Positions 8,868 to 17,315 of a DNA stretch of 64,000 nucleotides are shown here, piece by piece. Made by a program: the position numbers and the translations under genes. Numbering within the stretch: the stretch's first letter is position 1; every line of letters begins with the position of its first letter. Source of the DNA: Actinoallomurus purpureus. Lineage in GTDB: Bacteria; Actinomycetota; Actinomycetes; Streptosporangiales; Streptosporangiaceae. Location of the stretch: assembly GCF_024055795.1 (NCBI RefSeq), contig NZ_JAMXMY010000032.1, forward strand, positions 29,480 to 93,479. The letters run 5' to 3'. Below the pieces are notes generated by a model that had not been told where the DNA came from, did no database searches, and was given only the letters and a program-made list of their open reading frames with translations.

Positions 8868-10325
8868 TCAGCGACAGGGAGCTGTCCAGCCCTCCTCGTG
8901 CGCCAGCGTCAGATCGAAGGCGTCGTGGTCGCTGTCGTCGAGGGTGAAGGGGGCGGTTTGGGCAAGGTACCCCGCAGCGACGACGGTGTAGTGGTCGCGT
9001 TCGAGATCGGTGAAGGCGTAGGAGCCGTCCTCGGCGGTGAGTGTCTTGCCGACGACGTTGCCCGCCGGGTCGAGGAGGGTGACACGGGCCTGGGAGATCG
9101 GGCGGCCGTCAGTGGTGGTGCGGACGGTGCCCTTGAGCACGGTCGGCCCGTCGAGCCGCGCCTCCGGCTCGCCGGTCTGCCGGTCCGCGTGCCCGCCGGT
9201 GGGCCGGCGCCGCATGTGCCTGGCGGCATGGTGCAGGGAGTGGCTGGACACCACCACCCAGGCGATGACGAGCAGCTCGTAGAACACCACGGCCAACCAG
9301 GCGAACGCGTCCGAGCCGGTCCGCGCCGCAAGGGCGCCGGTGGCCGTCACGCAGGCGCCGATCGGGAAGATGAAAGACCACCAGGTGGGCGCGAAAGGCA
9401 GCCCGGCCCGGATCGTCCGTACGGTCAGCCCCGTGGCCAGCACCACCCACAGCATGGCGAAGCCCCACACCACGATCCCGCCCAGCAGCGCGAACACCGC
9501 GGCGCCCCGCGCGTAGGGCGCAGCCAGCGCGCTCGGCGCCGCCGTGGCCAGCGCGCCGAGCGCCGTCACCGACTGGCCCAACGCCCCCGCCCCGATCCAC
9601 ACCGTAGGCACCACCGTTCCAGTGGGGGCCTCATGGTGCACCAGGCGGCCGTAAATCATGGCCAGCACCAGCAGCGTCGCGACCAGGCCGAGCCCGAGCA
9701 TCGCGTAGCAGCCCAGCATCAGGGCGAGCCGCACCTGCCCCGCCCGCGCATGAGGGACAAGCAGCGCGCCCGTCGCGGCCGAGACCATCGGCGGCACCAC
9801 CGGCAGCAGCCAGCCCCCGAACGCCGCGTCCGGCGCGAAGCGGTGCCGGGTGACCATCAGATAAGGCACCGTGCAGGCCGCGACAAGACCGAGCACGGTA
9901 CCGAGCGACCACAGCACCCAGTCCACGTCCAGCGCCGCCTGGGGCCCGATCAGCCGGCGGCCGAGCAGCAGCGCCCCGGAGCCCACCGTGAGCAGCGCTA
10001 TCGGCGGCGCGCCGAAGAACTGGACCATCACCGGATCACCGGCGTGCAACCGCAGCGCCCGCTGCCGGAGGTAACCGACAGCCAGCACGAGTAGCAGGAG
10101 CGCGGCGGCCAGCCAGACCACCAGGGCGGCAGTCCGCAGCCCGTGGAGCCGTGGCAGGGTGACCGCCGCATTGGCGACGATGGCAGTGCCCATCACGGCC
10201 GCGAACCAACTGGGGCCGAGGACCGTACGCCTCTTTCTGTTTGCCGTAGGTGCGAAAGGGCCGGCGCACGGGGGACGATTCATTCCCCGAACCCTATGTT
10301 CGGGTTGAGGAGCACTGTCGATCAT
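8868..10325 (-). CDS. TDT (TehA/SLAC1-like) transporter fused to a carboxypeptidase-regulatory-like domain
   Basis: About ten hydrophobic segments (residues roughly 35-370), opening with GPSWFAAVMGTAIVAN, match the tellurite-resistance/C4-dicarboxylate (TDT) family. Downstream is a soluble 90-residue tail, GTVRTTTDGRPISQARVTLLDPAGNVV...EDGSYAFTDL, which is a carboxypeptidase-regulatory/Cna-B type beta-sandwich. The family normally ends after the last membrane helix, so the fusion is unusual. The start is uncertain: ATG at 10325 or at 10283, neither with a good ribosome site. The substrate cannot be read from sequence; dicarboxylate or an anion is likely. Confidence 0.82.
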   Translation of the reverse strand: MIDSAPQPEHRVRGMNRPPCAGPFAPTANRKRRTVLGPSWFAAVMGTAIVANAAVTLPRLHGLRTAALVVWLAAALLLLVLAVGYLRQRALRLHAGDPVMVQFFGAPPIALLTVGSGALLLGRRLIGPQAALDVDWVLWSLGTVLGLVAACTVPYLMVTRHRFAPDAAFGGWLLPVVPPMVSAATGALLVPHARAGQVRLALMLGCYAMLGLGLVATLLVLAMIYGRLVHHEAPTGTVVPTVWIGAGALGQSVTALGALATAAPSALAAPYARGAAVFALLGGIVVWGFAMLWVVLATGLTVRTIRAGLPFAPTWWSFIFPIGACVTATGALAARTGSDAFAWLAVVFYELLVIAWVVVSSHSLHHAARHMRRRPTGGHADRQTGEPEARLDGPTVLKGTVRTTTDGRPISQARVTLLDPAGNVVGKTLTAEDGSYAFTDLERDHYTVVAAGYLAQTAPFTLDDSDHDAFDLTLAHEEGWTAPCR

Positions 10326-10433
10326 GTCCTGATGTAAGCGCTGCATGGCGCACATCGAGCGACCGCCATAGCGGGGCAACCCCAAAGAGCCGAACCAGCC
10401 GGGTCGCTAGGACGGTGCGGCAGGTCTTCGTTG

Positions 10434-11216
10434 TCAGAAGGGCACCTCTTCCTCTTCCCCGGGGACTGTCGGCTGCGGATCGCGGGTGAGAAAGGTCGTG
10501 ATCCCCCGTTGGAAGTCGTCGAAGGCGACGGGAGGCCCCCCGGCCTGTGCCTTCGCCGCGGCCCACGCCGGCGTGAGCACGGCTCCGACCGCGTGCTTGG
10601 CGGCCCGGACGGCCGCGCTGGGATGGCGGGTGATGTGCAACACCAGCCTGCGGGTGGCCGTGGCCAGCTCCTCGTCCGGCACACAGCGGGTGGCGAGCCC
10701 GAGACTCACCGCCTCGGCGGCGGAGACGAGACGGCCCGTGTACAGCAGTTCCCGCGCGACGCCGGGCCCGGCGAGCACGGCCAGCCGCGCGGCGAAGGCG
10801 GGGCTGACGAGGATGCCGAGCCGTGCGATCGGCATCCCGATCCGCGCGCTCTCCGCCATGACCTGCAGGTCACAGGCCAGGGCCAGCTGGCAGCCCGCTC
10901 CGGCGGCGACGCCCTCGACCTGCGCGATGACCGGCACCGGCAGGTCCTCGATCGCGGTGAAGGCGGCCTCCATCGCGGCGAAGCTGTCCGCGACCCCGGT
11001 GACGTCCGCCTCGACCCATTCCCGCATGTCCGAACCGGAGCTGAACATGCCGCCCTGGCCACGGACGACCACGGCGCGCAGCTCGTCGTCGCGGGCGAGG
11101 TCGCGGAACGTCCGTTCGAGTTCGCGCCAGTCCGCGCTGGACAGCGCGTTGCCGCGGCGCCCGTCGCCGACGGCGACTTCGGCCACCTCCACGTCACGGT
11201 GCAATCTGACCTTCAT
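10434..11216 (-). CDS. Enoyl-CoA hydratase/isomerase (crotonase) family protein
   Basis: A 260-residue crotonase-fold protein with the oxyanion-hole segments MFSSGSDMREW and VEGVAAGAGCQLALACDL. One usual catalytic Glu position reads as IARLGILVSPA, so it may be an isomerase or hydrolase rather than a standard hydratase. The ATG at 11216 overlaps the CoA-transferase stop (14-nt region sharing ATGA at 11213-11216), so it is the second gene of a two-gene operon controlled from the FadR-type operator. Its acyl-CoA substrate is not identifiable. Confidence 0.85.
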   Translation of the reverse strand: MKVRLHRDVEVAEVAVGDGRRGNALSSADWRELERTFRDLARDDELRAVVVRGQGGMFSSGSDMREWVEADVTGVADSFAAMEAAFTAIEDLPVPVIAQVEGVAAGAGCQLALACDLQVMAESARIGMPIARLGILVSPAFAARLAVLAGPGVARELLYTGRLVSAAEAVSLGLATRCVPDEELATATRRLVLHITRHPSAAVRAAKHAVGAVLTPAWAAAKAQAGGPPVAFDDFQRGITTFLTRDPQPTVPGEEEEVPF

Positions 11217-12406
11217 CGGATGTCGCCCTCCTCCCGCATCGCGGCGATCTCCTCGGCGGTGAGACCGAGTTCGGCGAGCACCTCGTCGGTGTGCTCGCCG
11301 AGGCCGGGCGGCGCGGACCGTACGGCCGGCGGCTGCGCCGACAGCTTGATCGGCGAGCCGAGCATGCGCAGCCGTCCCGCCTGCGGGTGCTCGGTCTCGA
11401 CCACCATCTCCCGGGCGAGCACCTGCGGATGCGCGAGCGCCTCCGGCACGGTGTTGATCGGTCCGGCCGGCACGCCCGCCTCGGTGAGGACGTCCGCCCA
11501 CTCGGCGCTGGTCCGGGCGGCCAGTGTCTCCTCGAGGAGGGCCAGCAGTTCCTCCCGGTTGCCCACCCGGTCCTTGTTGGTGGCGAAGCGCGGGTCCTCG
11601 GCGAGATGGCCGAGGCCGACGGCCGCCGTGAAGCGCCGCCACAGGCCGTCGTTGCCCACGGCGACCATGAGGTGGCCGTCGGCGGTGGGCAACGCCTGGT
11701 ACGGCACGATCGACGGGTGGGCGGAGCCGTACCGGCGCGGTGTCTCTCCGGTGGCGAAGTAGCCCCCCGCCACGTAGGTCAGCCAGGCGATCTGGCCGTC
11801 GAGCAGCGAGATGTCGACGTGCTGCCCGCGGCCGGTCTGCCGGCGCGCGTTGAGCGCGGCGAGGACTCCGATGACCGCCCACATCCCGGCCCCGAGGTCG
11901 GCCCCGGAGGTGCCCATCCGCACCGGCGGGCCGTCGGCCTCTCCGGTCACGCTCATGATCCCGCTCATCGCCTGGGCGACGGCGTCGTACCCGGCCCGTT
12001 CGGCGTACGGGCCGGTGTGGCCGTATCCACTGATCGACCCGTACACCAGACCGGGATTGCGGGCCGACAGCTCCTCGTAGCCGAGGCCGAGGCGGGCGGC
12101 GGTGCCCGGCCGGAAGTTCTCCAGGACCACGTCGGCGCGGTCGGCGAGCCGCTGAACGACGTCACGGCCCTTCTCGGACTTCAGGTCGACGCTGATGGAG
12201 CGCTTGTTGCGGTTGACGGACAGGAAGTACGCCGCGTCATCCCCCTGGAACGGCGGCCCCCACTGCCGGGTGTCGTCGCCCTTCCGGGTGTCCTCGACCT
12301 TGATCACGTCCGCGCCGAGGTCCGCCATGATCATGCTGGCGAACGGCCCGGACAGGATCCGGGACAGGTCGAGTACCCGCACACCGGCGAGCGCGCCGTC
12401 GGACAT
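11213..12406 (-). CDS. CaiB/BaiF family III CoA-transferase
   Basis: The 397-residue protein has the family layout: LDLSRILSGPFASMIMADLGADVIKVE at the N-terminus, VNRNKRSISVDLKS, and the Asp of GTSGADLGAGM at the expected catalytic position near residue 170. It moves CoA between carboxylic acids through an aspartyl-CoA intermediate. I chose the ATG at 12406 because GGAGGAG lies just upstream; the in-frame start 24 nt earlier falls in the operator. It leads the operon with the crotonase gene and is divergent from a FadR-type regulator 86 bp away. Confidence 0.9.
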   Translation of the reverse strand: MSDGALAGVRVLDLSRILSGPFASMIMADLGADVIKVEDTRKGDDTRQWGPPFQGDDAAYFLSVNRNKRSISVDLKSEKGRDVVQRLADRADVVLENFRPGTAARLGLGYEELSARNPGLVYGSISGYGHTGPYAERAGYDAVAQAMSGIMSVTGEADGPPVRMGTSGADLGAGMWAVIGVLAALNARRQTGRGQHVDISLLDGQIAWLTYVAGGYFATGETPRRYGSAHPSIVPYQALPTADGHLMVAVGNDGLWRRFTAAVGLGHLAEDPRFATNKDRVGNREELLALLEETLAARTSAEWADVLTEAGVPAGPINTVPEALAHPQVLAREMVVETEHPQAGRLRMLGSPIKLSAQPPAVRSAPPGLGEHTDEVLAELGLTAEEIAAMREEGDIR

Positions 12407-12418
12407 CGCTCCTCCAAT

Positions 12419-12442
12419 TGGTTGGACCACTGGACCTTAAGG
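12419..12442. promoter_or_regulatory. Candidate FadR-type operator between CaiB and GntR genes
   Basis: TGGTTGGACCA (12419-12429) is an inverted repeat of TGGT and ACCA around 3 nt, which is the core form bound by FadR-type GntR regulators. A perfect CCTTAAGG palindrome follows at 12435-12442. Both lie in the short divergent gap, so one regulator could control both directions. Confidence 0.65.
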
Positions 12443-12491
12443 CCAATGGTAGAGTGTCGTAAACCACCTCCAAGGGCGTCAAGAGGGCGAA

Positions 12492-13193
12492 GTGTCCGAA
12501 TCTCTCCGTCCCCTGGCCCGGCCCCGCCTGTACGAACAGGTCGCCGCCAGGCTCCGCGAGCACGTCGTCGATCAGGGCCTGCGGGCCGGCGACCGTCTTC
12601 CCCCCGAACGGGAACTCGCCGACCGGCTGGAGGTCAGCCGCACCTCCGTACGGCAGGCGATCGTCGCCCTCGAGGTCCAGGGGCTCATCGAGGTCCGGCA
12701 CGGCGGCGGCAACTACCTCCTCCGCGACCGCCTCGAAGCCGAGCCGCTGGAGAGCCTCCTCTCCCGCAAGCGGCGGCTGCCGGAGATCCTGGAGGCGCGC
12801 GACGCGGCCGAGACCAAGCTGGCCTCCCTCGCCGCCGAGCGCCGGACCGCCGCGGACCTCGCCGCCATCGACACGGCCCTGGACGCCATGCGGTCCGCGA
12901 TCGAACGCGGCGAACTCTGCGTCGACGAGGACGAGCGGTTCCACGGCGCGGTGATCGCGGCCGCGCGCAGCCCACTGCTCGCCGACTTCATGGGCCACCT
13001 GTCCCGGGAGATCACCGAGAGCCGCCGCGAGTCCCTGCGCCAGCCCGGCAGACCGGCCAACTCACTGCTCCAGCACGAGAAGGTCGCCGAGGCCATCCGC
13101 GCCGGCGACCCCGCCGCCGCGGCCGAAGCCATGCACTCCCACGTCCAGAGCGTCGGCGACGTCAAGCTCCTGAACTGGGCCCCCGACGCCTGA
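12492..13193 (+). CDS. FadR-subfamily GntR regulator
   Basis: This 233-residue protein has an N-terminal winged helix (LPPERELADRLEVSRTSVRQAIVALEVQGLI) and a C-terminal all-helical FCD domain with metal-type residues (DERFHGAVI; LQHEKVAEAI). It uses a GTG start preceded by GAGGG. It is divergent from the CaiB/crotonase operon with a TGGT-N3-ACCA operator between them, so it probably represses that operon in response to an acyl-CoA or organic acid. Confidence 0.88.
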   Translation: MSESLRPLARPRLYEQVAARLREHVVDQGLRAGDRLPPERELADRLEVSRTSVRQAIVALEVQGLIEVRHGGGNYLLRDRLEAEPLESLLSRKRRLPEILEARDAAETKLASLAAERRTAADLAAIDTALDAMRSAIERGELCVDEDERFHGAVIAAARSPLLADFMGHLSREITESRRESLRQPGRPANSLLQHEKVAEAIRAGDPAAAAEAMHSHVQSVGDVKLLNWAPDA

Positions 13194-13246
13194 TCGGAAC
13201 CACCGGGCGGAAGCGATACTGAGGCCAACCCCCGGGGAGATCACCC

Positions 13247-14005
13247 GTGAAGTTCGATGACGTCGTCGGGCTGCTGACCATCACGACGGTGTCAGTGTGC
13301 GCCGTCGCCGCCATCGGGACGCGGTGGAAGAAGCGTGTGCCGCTCGGCCTGGGAGTGCGCCACGGTGCGGTCTCCGAGCTGACGACCGGTCTGGTGATCG
13401 GCACGTCGGTGATGACGCTTCTGTCATCGGCGCTGCTGGCCGCCGGACGGGGCCGAGTCGAGCACATCGGGATCGACGTGGAACGGCTCGGGCTCGGGTT
13501 CCTCGTGCTGGCCGTCGCGGCGCTCGGCGAGGAGGTGGTCTACCGCTCGCTGCTGCTGACCGGCCTGATCGTGCTCGTCCGCCGTCCCGTCGTCGCCCTG
13601 GCGTTGTCGGCAGCGCTGTTCGGGCTCGTCCATCTCACCGGCAGCCCCGACGCCACCGCGATCTCCCTCCTCAGCAACGCGATGGGCGGCGTGATGTACG
13701 GCGTGGCCTTCCTGCGCACCGGCCGGATCTGGATGCCCGTCGGTGTCCATTTCGCATGGAACTTCGTTCAGGGAACCTTGTTCGGCTTTCCCATCAGCGA
13801 CGAGACCGCCTACAGCGGCGCGATCCTGCACCTCCGAATCGACCAGCACGACCGCTGGCTCGGAGGAGGCGCCTACGGACCAGAGGGCAGCATCCTTAGC
13901 TTGCTCGCACGCGGCGCCATCATCGTCCTCATCCTCCTGGCGACCCGAGACCGCAACCCCGGAATCGGCCGTGTGGAAGACCGCGAGGTGAAAACGGAGA
14001 GATGA
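13247..14005 (+). CDS. CPBP-family intramembrane metalloprotease
   Basis: A 252-residue membrane protein with about 6-7 hydrophobic segments and all three CPBP (Abi/type II CAAX protease-like) motifs: EExxxR as GEEVVYRS (E95, E96, R100), FxxxH as FGLVHL, and HxxxN as HFAWN. The GTG start has GGGGAGA about 8 nt upstream. It follows the FadR gene by 53 nt and converges with an XRE/DUF397 pair. Its substrate is unknown; family members process prenylated proteins or bacteriocins. Confidence 0.88.
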   Translation: MKFDDVVGLLTITTVSVCAVAAIGTRWKKRVPLGLGVRHGAVSELTTGLVIGTSVMTLLSSALLAAGRGRVEHIGIDVERLGLGFLVLAVAALGEEVVYRSLLLTGLIVLVRRPVVALALSAALFGLVHLTGSPDATAISLLSNAMGGVMYGVAFLRTGRIWMPVGVHFAWNFVQGTLFGFPISDETAYSGAILHLRIDQHDRWLGGGAYGPEGSILSLLARGAIIVLILLATRDRNPGIGRVEDREVKTER

Positions 14006-14018
14006 CTGGAGCCGGTGC

Positions 14019-14156
14019 TTACGCATCATCCGGCGAGGTTGTGTCCCGAGCGACGATCGCAAGGGAGAAGTCGGCGACCTCGACGCAGTCTCCGCCCTCA
14101 TGCGTACTGGCGGTACTCTTGCGCCACTGGATGGCCAGCAGGTCAGACGCGTTCAT
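14019..14156 (-). CDS. DUF397 protein, C-terminally short
   Basis: This 45-codon gene reads WRKSTASTHEGGDCVEVADF near its N-terminus, the DUF397 signature. It stops at VARDTTSPDDA, before the usual conserved GPxLxF...W half. Its ATG lies inside the end of the XRE gene (14-nt overlap), the usual arrangement of XRE/DUF397 pairs. It may be a functional short form or a truncated gene; the convergent CPBP gene ends 13 nt away. Confidence 0.75.
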   Translation of the reverse strand: MNASDLLAIQWRKSTASTHEGGDCVEVADFSLAIVARDTTSPDDA

Positions 14157-14976
14157 AGCTCTCCATCACTTCTTTGATCAGGGCTCGCGACCGGACCACG
14201 TCAAGGGTGTGGCCTTGAATGAGATCCCAGGTTACGACCTTGAGCGCGACCCTGTCGTGTCCCTCCACGAGCTTGCCCTCCCCGGATGACTCGGTGTACA
14301 CGACATCGGGCTTGTCGTCGAATCCGAGAATGGTGAAGCCGCCCGCAAGTCCGGCGTAATACCCCACGCCATCGGGGACGACCTGGATCTTGACCTTGCT
14401 GTCCGCGTCACTGAGCTCGAGAAGGTGCGCGAGTTGTTCCCGCATGATCTCGCAGCTACCGACGGTCCGGCGGATCACTCCTTCATCAAGGATGAAGAAG
14501 ACGTGCGGAGGATTTGCCTGGAAGAGGAGCTCCTTTCGCTTCATGCGTGCCGCGATCGCACTGTCGGCTAGGTCCGGGCTCAAGGTATAGCCCATGACCG
14601 CACGCGAGTATGCCTCGGTCTGGAACAGGCCCGTGATCAGCAGAGGCTCGAACTTCTGGATCTTCGAAGCCTGCTTTTCGAGCTCCACGTACTTCTCGAA
14701 GCCCGGCATAATCGTGGTGAGATGGCGCGTGTCGTTAACCAGCTTCCAGAGCTTGTAGAACTGCTCACCGGCCACGAAAAAGGTATCGAGGTCTTGAGCG
14801 AACGCCTTCGATGGCATGTTCTTCGCCACCTCGATCTGGCCGACGTATTGGGGCGAGCATCCGAGCTTCTCGGCCAGTTCGTTCTTGCTCAGCTCGGCGG
14901 TGGAACGCCGCGTCTCTAGCGCGATGCCGAACGCGCGGATTGCTGGGGCTTCGTGTGGGTCACGCTGTGCTGCCAT
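14143..14976 (-). CDS. XRE-family regulator with DUF5753 domain
   Basis: A 277-residue protein with an N-terminal helix-turn-helix (LSKNELAEKLGCSPQYVGQIEVAKNMPS, residues about 28-56) and a DUF5753 ligand-like domain (LLITGLFQTEAYSRAVM onward to GGFTILGF). In actinomycetes such proteins pair with DUF397 and are linked to development or toxin-antitoxin-like roles (WhiJ group). It overlaps its DUF397 partner. The upstream side is divergent from small unknown genes. Confidence 0.88.
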   Translation of the reverse strand: MAAQRDPHEAPAIRAFGIALETRRSTAELSKNELAEKLGCSPQYVGQIEVAKNMPSKAFAQDLDTFFVAGEQFYKLWKLVNDTRHLTTIMPGFEKYVELEKQASKIQKFEPLLITGLFQTEAYSRAVMGYTLSPDLADSAIAARMKRKELLFQANPPHVFFILDEGVIRRTVGSCEIMREQLAHLLELSDADSKVKIQVVPDGVGYYAGLAGGFTILGFDDKPDVVYTESSGEGKLVEGHDRVALKVVTWDLIQGHTLDVVRSRALIKEVMESYERV

Positions 14977-15144
14977 CGGGGGATCTCCGGAGGTAGGTGG
15001 CGAAATCAGTCGGTGTGCCTGCCGATCAAGCTTGCATGGTTCGCGTCAGGTTCCGCTGCGGTAGCCGGTGGTTCATGGCGCAACGTAACGCGCCTTGTGA
15101 GTGTTGTCACCGAAATCGCAACGACAAATCAACGGGGGTCAGTC

Positions 15145-15441
15145 GTGAAACCGCACACATCGGCACATATTCGCGGGTACGCGAAGTGGTTGGCCCAGGA
15201 ATGTCAGGCGGCAGGGCTCGCCGCTGAGCAGTACGGCGCCGACATACTCGTTCGGGGAACGAGCGACCACCTCAACGAGAGCATCACCTGCAAACCGGAC
15301 GCGCAGGGGCATGTCCGCTGGCACTGGTCCTGGGGCGTGCCGATCGGTCACTTGGACGACTCCTCTCGGCTGCTCGACGTCGACGACGTCGAGGAGCTGG
15401 TTCGGTCGATCAAGAGCGTCGTCGCGATTCCGCCTCGGTGA
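15145..15441 (+). CDS. Small hypothetical protein
   Basis: A 98-residue acidic protein with no family I recognise; it contains IRGYAKWLAQECQAAGLAAEQYGADILV and a W-rich centre (GHVRWHWSWGVPIG). The GTG at 15145 has GGGGG 6 nt upstream. It ends in a GTGA junction with the next gene, so the two are probably one operon. Its position opposite the XRE/DUF397 pair is typical of variable actinomycete loci. Confidence 0.65.
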   Translation: MKPHTSAHIRGYAKWLAQECQAAGLAAEQYGADILVRGTSDHLNESITCKPDAQGHVRWHWSWGVPIGHLDDSSRLLDVDDVEELVRSIKSVVAIPPR

Positions 15442-15452
15442 ATGGAGTGACG

Positions 15453-15818
15453 ATGACGACACCCGAAGATCGGCTCATGCGCTCGCTTTCCACGCTTCGC
15501 GCACTAATCGACTCATTGACGACGGCGCGCTCCCCTTCGGCGGCCAACGAGCTGCTTCAGCTTGATTTCCTCGTCCGGAAGTATCCGGCCGCGGCGTGGA
15601 AGAGCCTGCAGCTCCAGCAGCGGGCTCGTACCGACCTGCCGGCGCCTCCGGGGTGGTCACCGACGCCGGACGTCGACGGGCTTCCGCTCTGGCAGTGGGC
15701 CGGCGGCCAGGTCTGCGTGGCGACCGGTGACGTCGACCAGCTCCGGTTCCTCGGCGTGGCCCTGGCACGCTTCGATCAGATGACCGCCGAAGAACTCCAC
15801 GCCTACCTGCGAGGCTGA
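15453..15818 (+). CDS. Small hypothetical protein
   Basis: A 121-residue protein without a recognised domain. The N-terminal half is helical and the C-terminal half has GLPLWQWAGGQVCVATGD. I chose the ATG at 15453 because GGAG lies 5 nt upstream; a GTG overlapping the previous stop at 15438 is also possible. It is the second gene of a pair with 15145-15441. Confidence 0.6.
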   Translation: MTTPEDRLMRSLSTLRALIDSLTTARSPSAANELLQLDFLVRKYPAAAWKSLQLQQRARTDLPAPPGWSPTPDVDGLPLWQWAGGQVCVATGDVDQLRFLGVALARFDQMTAEELHAYLRG

Positions 15819-15875
15819 CCTGGGCGCTCCCGGCGCGATAGGACGCGCCGCGCCGCATACCGACGACGTTCCTCG

Positions 15876-16475
15876 TCAGGGGGTCGGCGGAGGAAGCGGT
15901 GCGATCTCCCGTGCGAAGTAGTCGAGCAACGGCTCGGCAGCGGCGTACAGGTCGGCGACTTCCCTGCCGGCCTCCGCGATTACCTCCGGATCGTCGAGTC
16001 GACGAGCGCCGTAGGCCGTTCCGTCCGCGTCGTACAGGACTTCGAACAGTACGCGGTCACCGAGGATCACGATCTCCGGCAACAAACGATCGGCCTCCAG
16101 GTGCCGCACTCTGGGCGCATCGATAACCCGCAAATCCTCACCCGCCCCAGCGAGGAGCCGGAAGTACTGCATCTCCCACTGAAGGTACGGTGTGACCGGG
16201 CGCTCAACCACCCGCAACCGGCGCGATTCCACCCCGAGACTGTCGTCTTCCGCTACCTTCGCCCTCACAGCGTCGCGTTCACGCTCATTAAGTTCAAGGG
16301 TGCGGTCCCAGTCGCCAGCCGCGAAAGCTTCCCAGCTCGGAACCCCGGGCTCCCGGAAAGTTTGGCGCCGCTCCAGCTTCCAGAAGGTGATCTGTTTATA
16401 CGCCTCGTCATAGGCATCTGAATAGGCGGCTAGATCCAGTTCGAGGCCAGGAAGGTCGACTATACGATCAAGCAT
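15876..16475 (-). CDS. DUF6879 family protein
   Basis: A 199-residue protein with the DUF6879 hallmarks ITFWKLERRQTFREP, SWEAFAAGDW and VTPYLQWEMQYFRLLAGAGE. Function is unknown; in actinomycetes it usually sits with XRE/DUF397-type genes. It overlaps the upstream small gene by 8 nt, so they are co-transcribed. Confidence 0.75.
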   Translation of the reverse strand: MLDRIVDLPGLELDLAAYSDAYDEAYKQITFWKLERRQTFREPGVPSWEAFAAGDWDRTLELNERERDAVRAKVAEDDSLGVESRRLRVVERPVTPYLQWEMQYFRLLAGAGEDLRVIDAPRVRHLEADRLLPEIVILGDRVLFEVLYDADGTAYGARRLDDPEVIAEAGREVADLYAAAEPLLDYFAREIAPLPPPTP

Positions 16476-16737
16476 CAGGCATTTCCGGTTTAGCCGAAAC
16501 GGCCATATTCCGCGGAATCACGACTAGGCGTTCGTTGACTCCGACGGATACGTCGCTTGGCAAGCGATCGGCGAATGCCTCAGTCATGTCCGTTCCGACG
16601 ATAGCGATATCGCCGCTGCTCAGCTCCCATATGTCCGGACAGGTCTTGCCCTGGCTGGTGTTGCCCAACTCTGCCGCAGATTTCCCTAGTCGCCGCACGA
16701 ACGTGGCGCGAGAGTCCGCCGTCCACCGTTGAGTCAT
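16468..16737 (-). CDS. Small hypothetical protein upstream of DUF6879
   Basis: An 89-residue protein with CPDIWELSSGDIAIVGTDMTE and a predicted beta-rich C-terminus. Similar small genes commonly precede DUF6879 genes. The ATG has a GGAGG/GAGGGG site upstream, and its 3' end overlaps the DUF6879 gene, so the pair probably works together. Function is unknown. Confidence 0.65.
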   Translation of the reverse strand: MTQRWTADSRATFVRRLGKSAAELGNTSQGKTCPDIWELSSGDIAIVGTDMTEAFADRLPSDVSVGVNERLVVIPRNMAVSAKPEMPDA

Positions 16738-17315
16738 CGCCGCCCCTCACCTCCGCTGCCCGCAGGATCCCACCGGATGCCCAGTCTGCAAGGCAAGCGG
16801 TTCGCCGAAATCCAAGTTGTATGCGCCGAAATTGATCTAGATGCGGGTGCTGCCACGGCCAAGGAGACGTTTAGCCAGCGTAGGGCCACGTGAGTGCTGT
16901 CCGTACGCAAGTCCGGCAATTAGCTAAACCGGAATCGATTCAGAAGGAGAGTCGTCGCCCCCGTCTACCGCAACGACACGGTCAAGGTCATCATCGCCTT
17001 GGTGAAGCCGCCCGCAAGGCCGGCGTAATAGCCCACAGCACCCGGGGTGTCCATTCTCGGGGTTGACCCGTCATCAGGCTGCTGGGGGTATCACAGTCCG
17101 GCGATGTCGATGTCGTGGCCCCGTACGGTGCCTCGATGGCGGCCTTCCAGTGCGAACTGTCCGGCATGAAGTCCGAGTGGATCGCGCAGGTCTATGCCCA
17201 TCGCATGACCACCGCCTGACGTACCCGTACGGCCAGCGGACACCCGGTGCGGACAGCACGCGCATGGCCCGCACCGGACCGCCGCCCTTACTCCATTCGA
17301 ACGGAGCGCCATCCT
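16738..17315. other. Gene-poor stretch with gene debris
   Basis: No intact gene is evident. It contains a fragment related to the DUF5753 gene (17001-17047) and a plus-strand tail ending at 17219 that reads as an orphan C-terminus (VAPYGASMAAFQCELSGM...). The region looks like decayed accessory DNA. Confidence 0.55.
17001..17047 (-). pseudogene. Fragment of a DUF5753/XRE gene
   Basis: On the minus strand this encodes GAVGYYAGLAGGFT, matching GVGYYAGLAGGFT of the intact XRE/DUF5753 gene (DNA at 14332-14377). DNA identity is high over about 45 bp and then ends. It is most simply the relic of a second XRE/DUF5753 gene. Confidence 0.65.

Noticed and set aside
12422..12455. TTGGAC / TAGAGT promoter for the FadR-type gene
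   Set aside because: The spacing is 22 nt, too long for a standard promoter.
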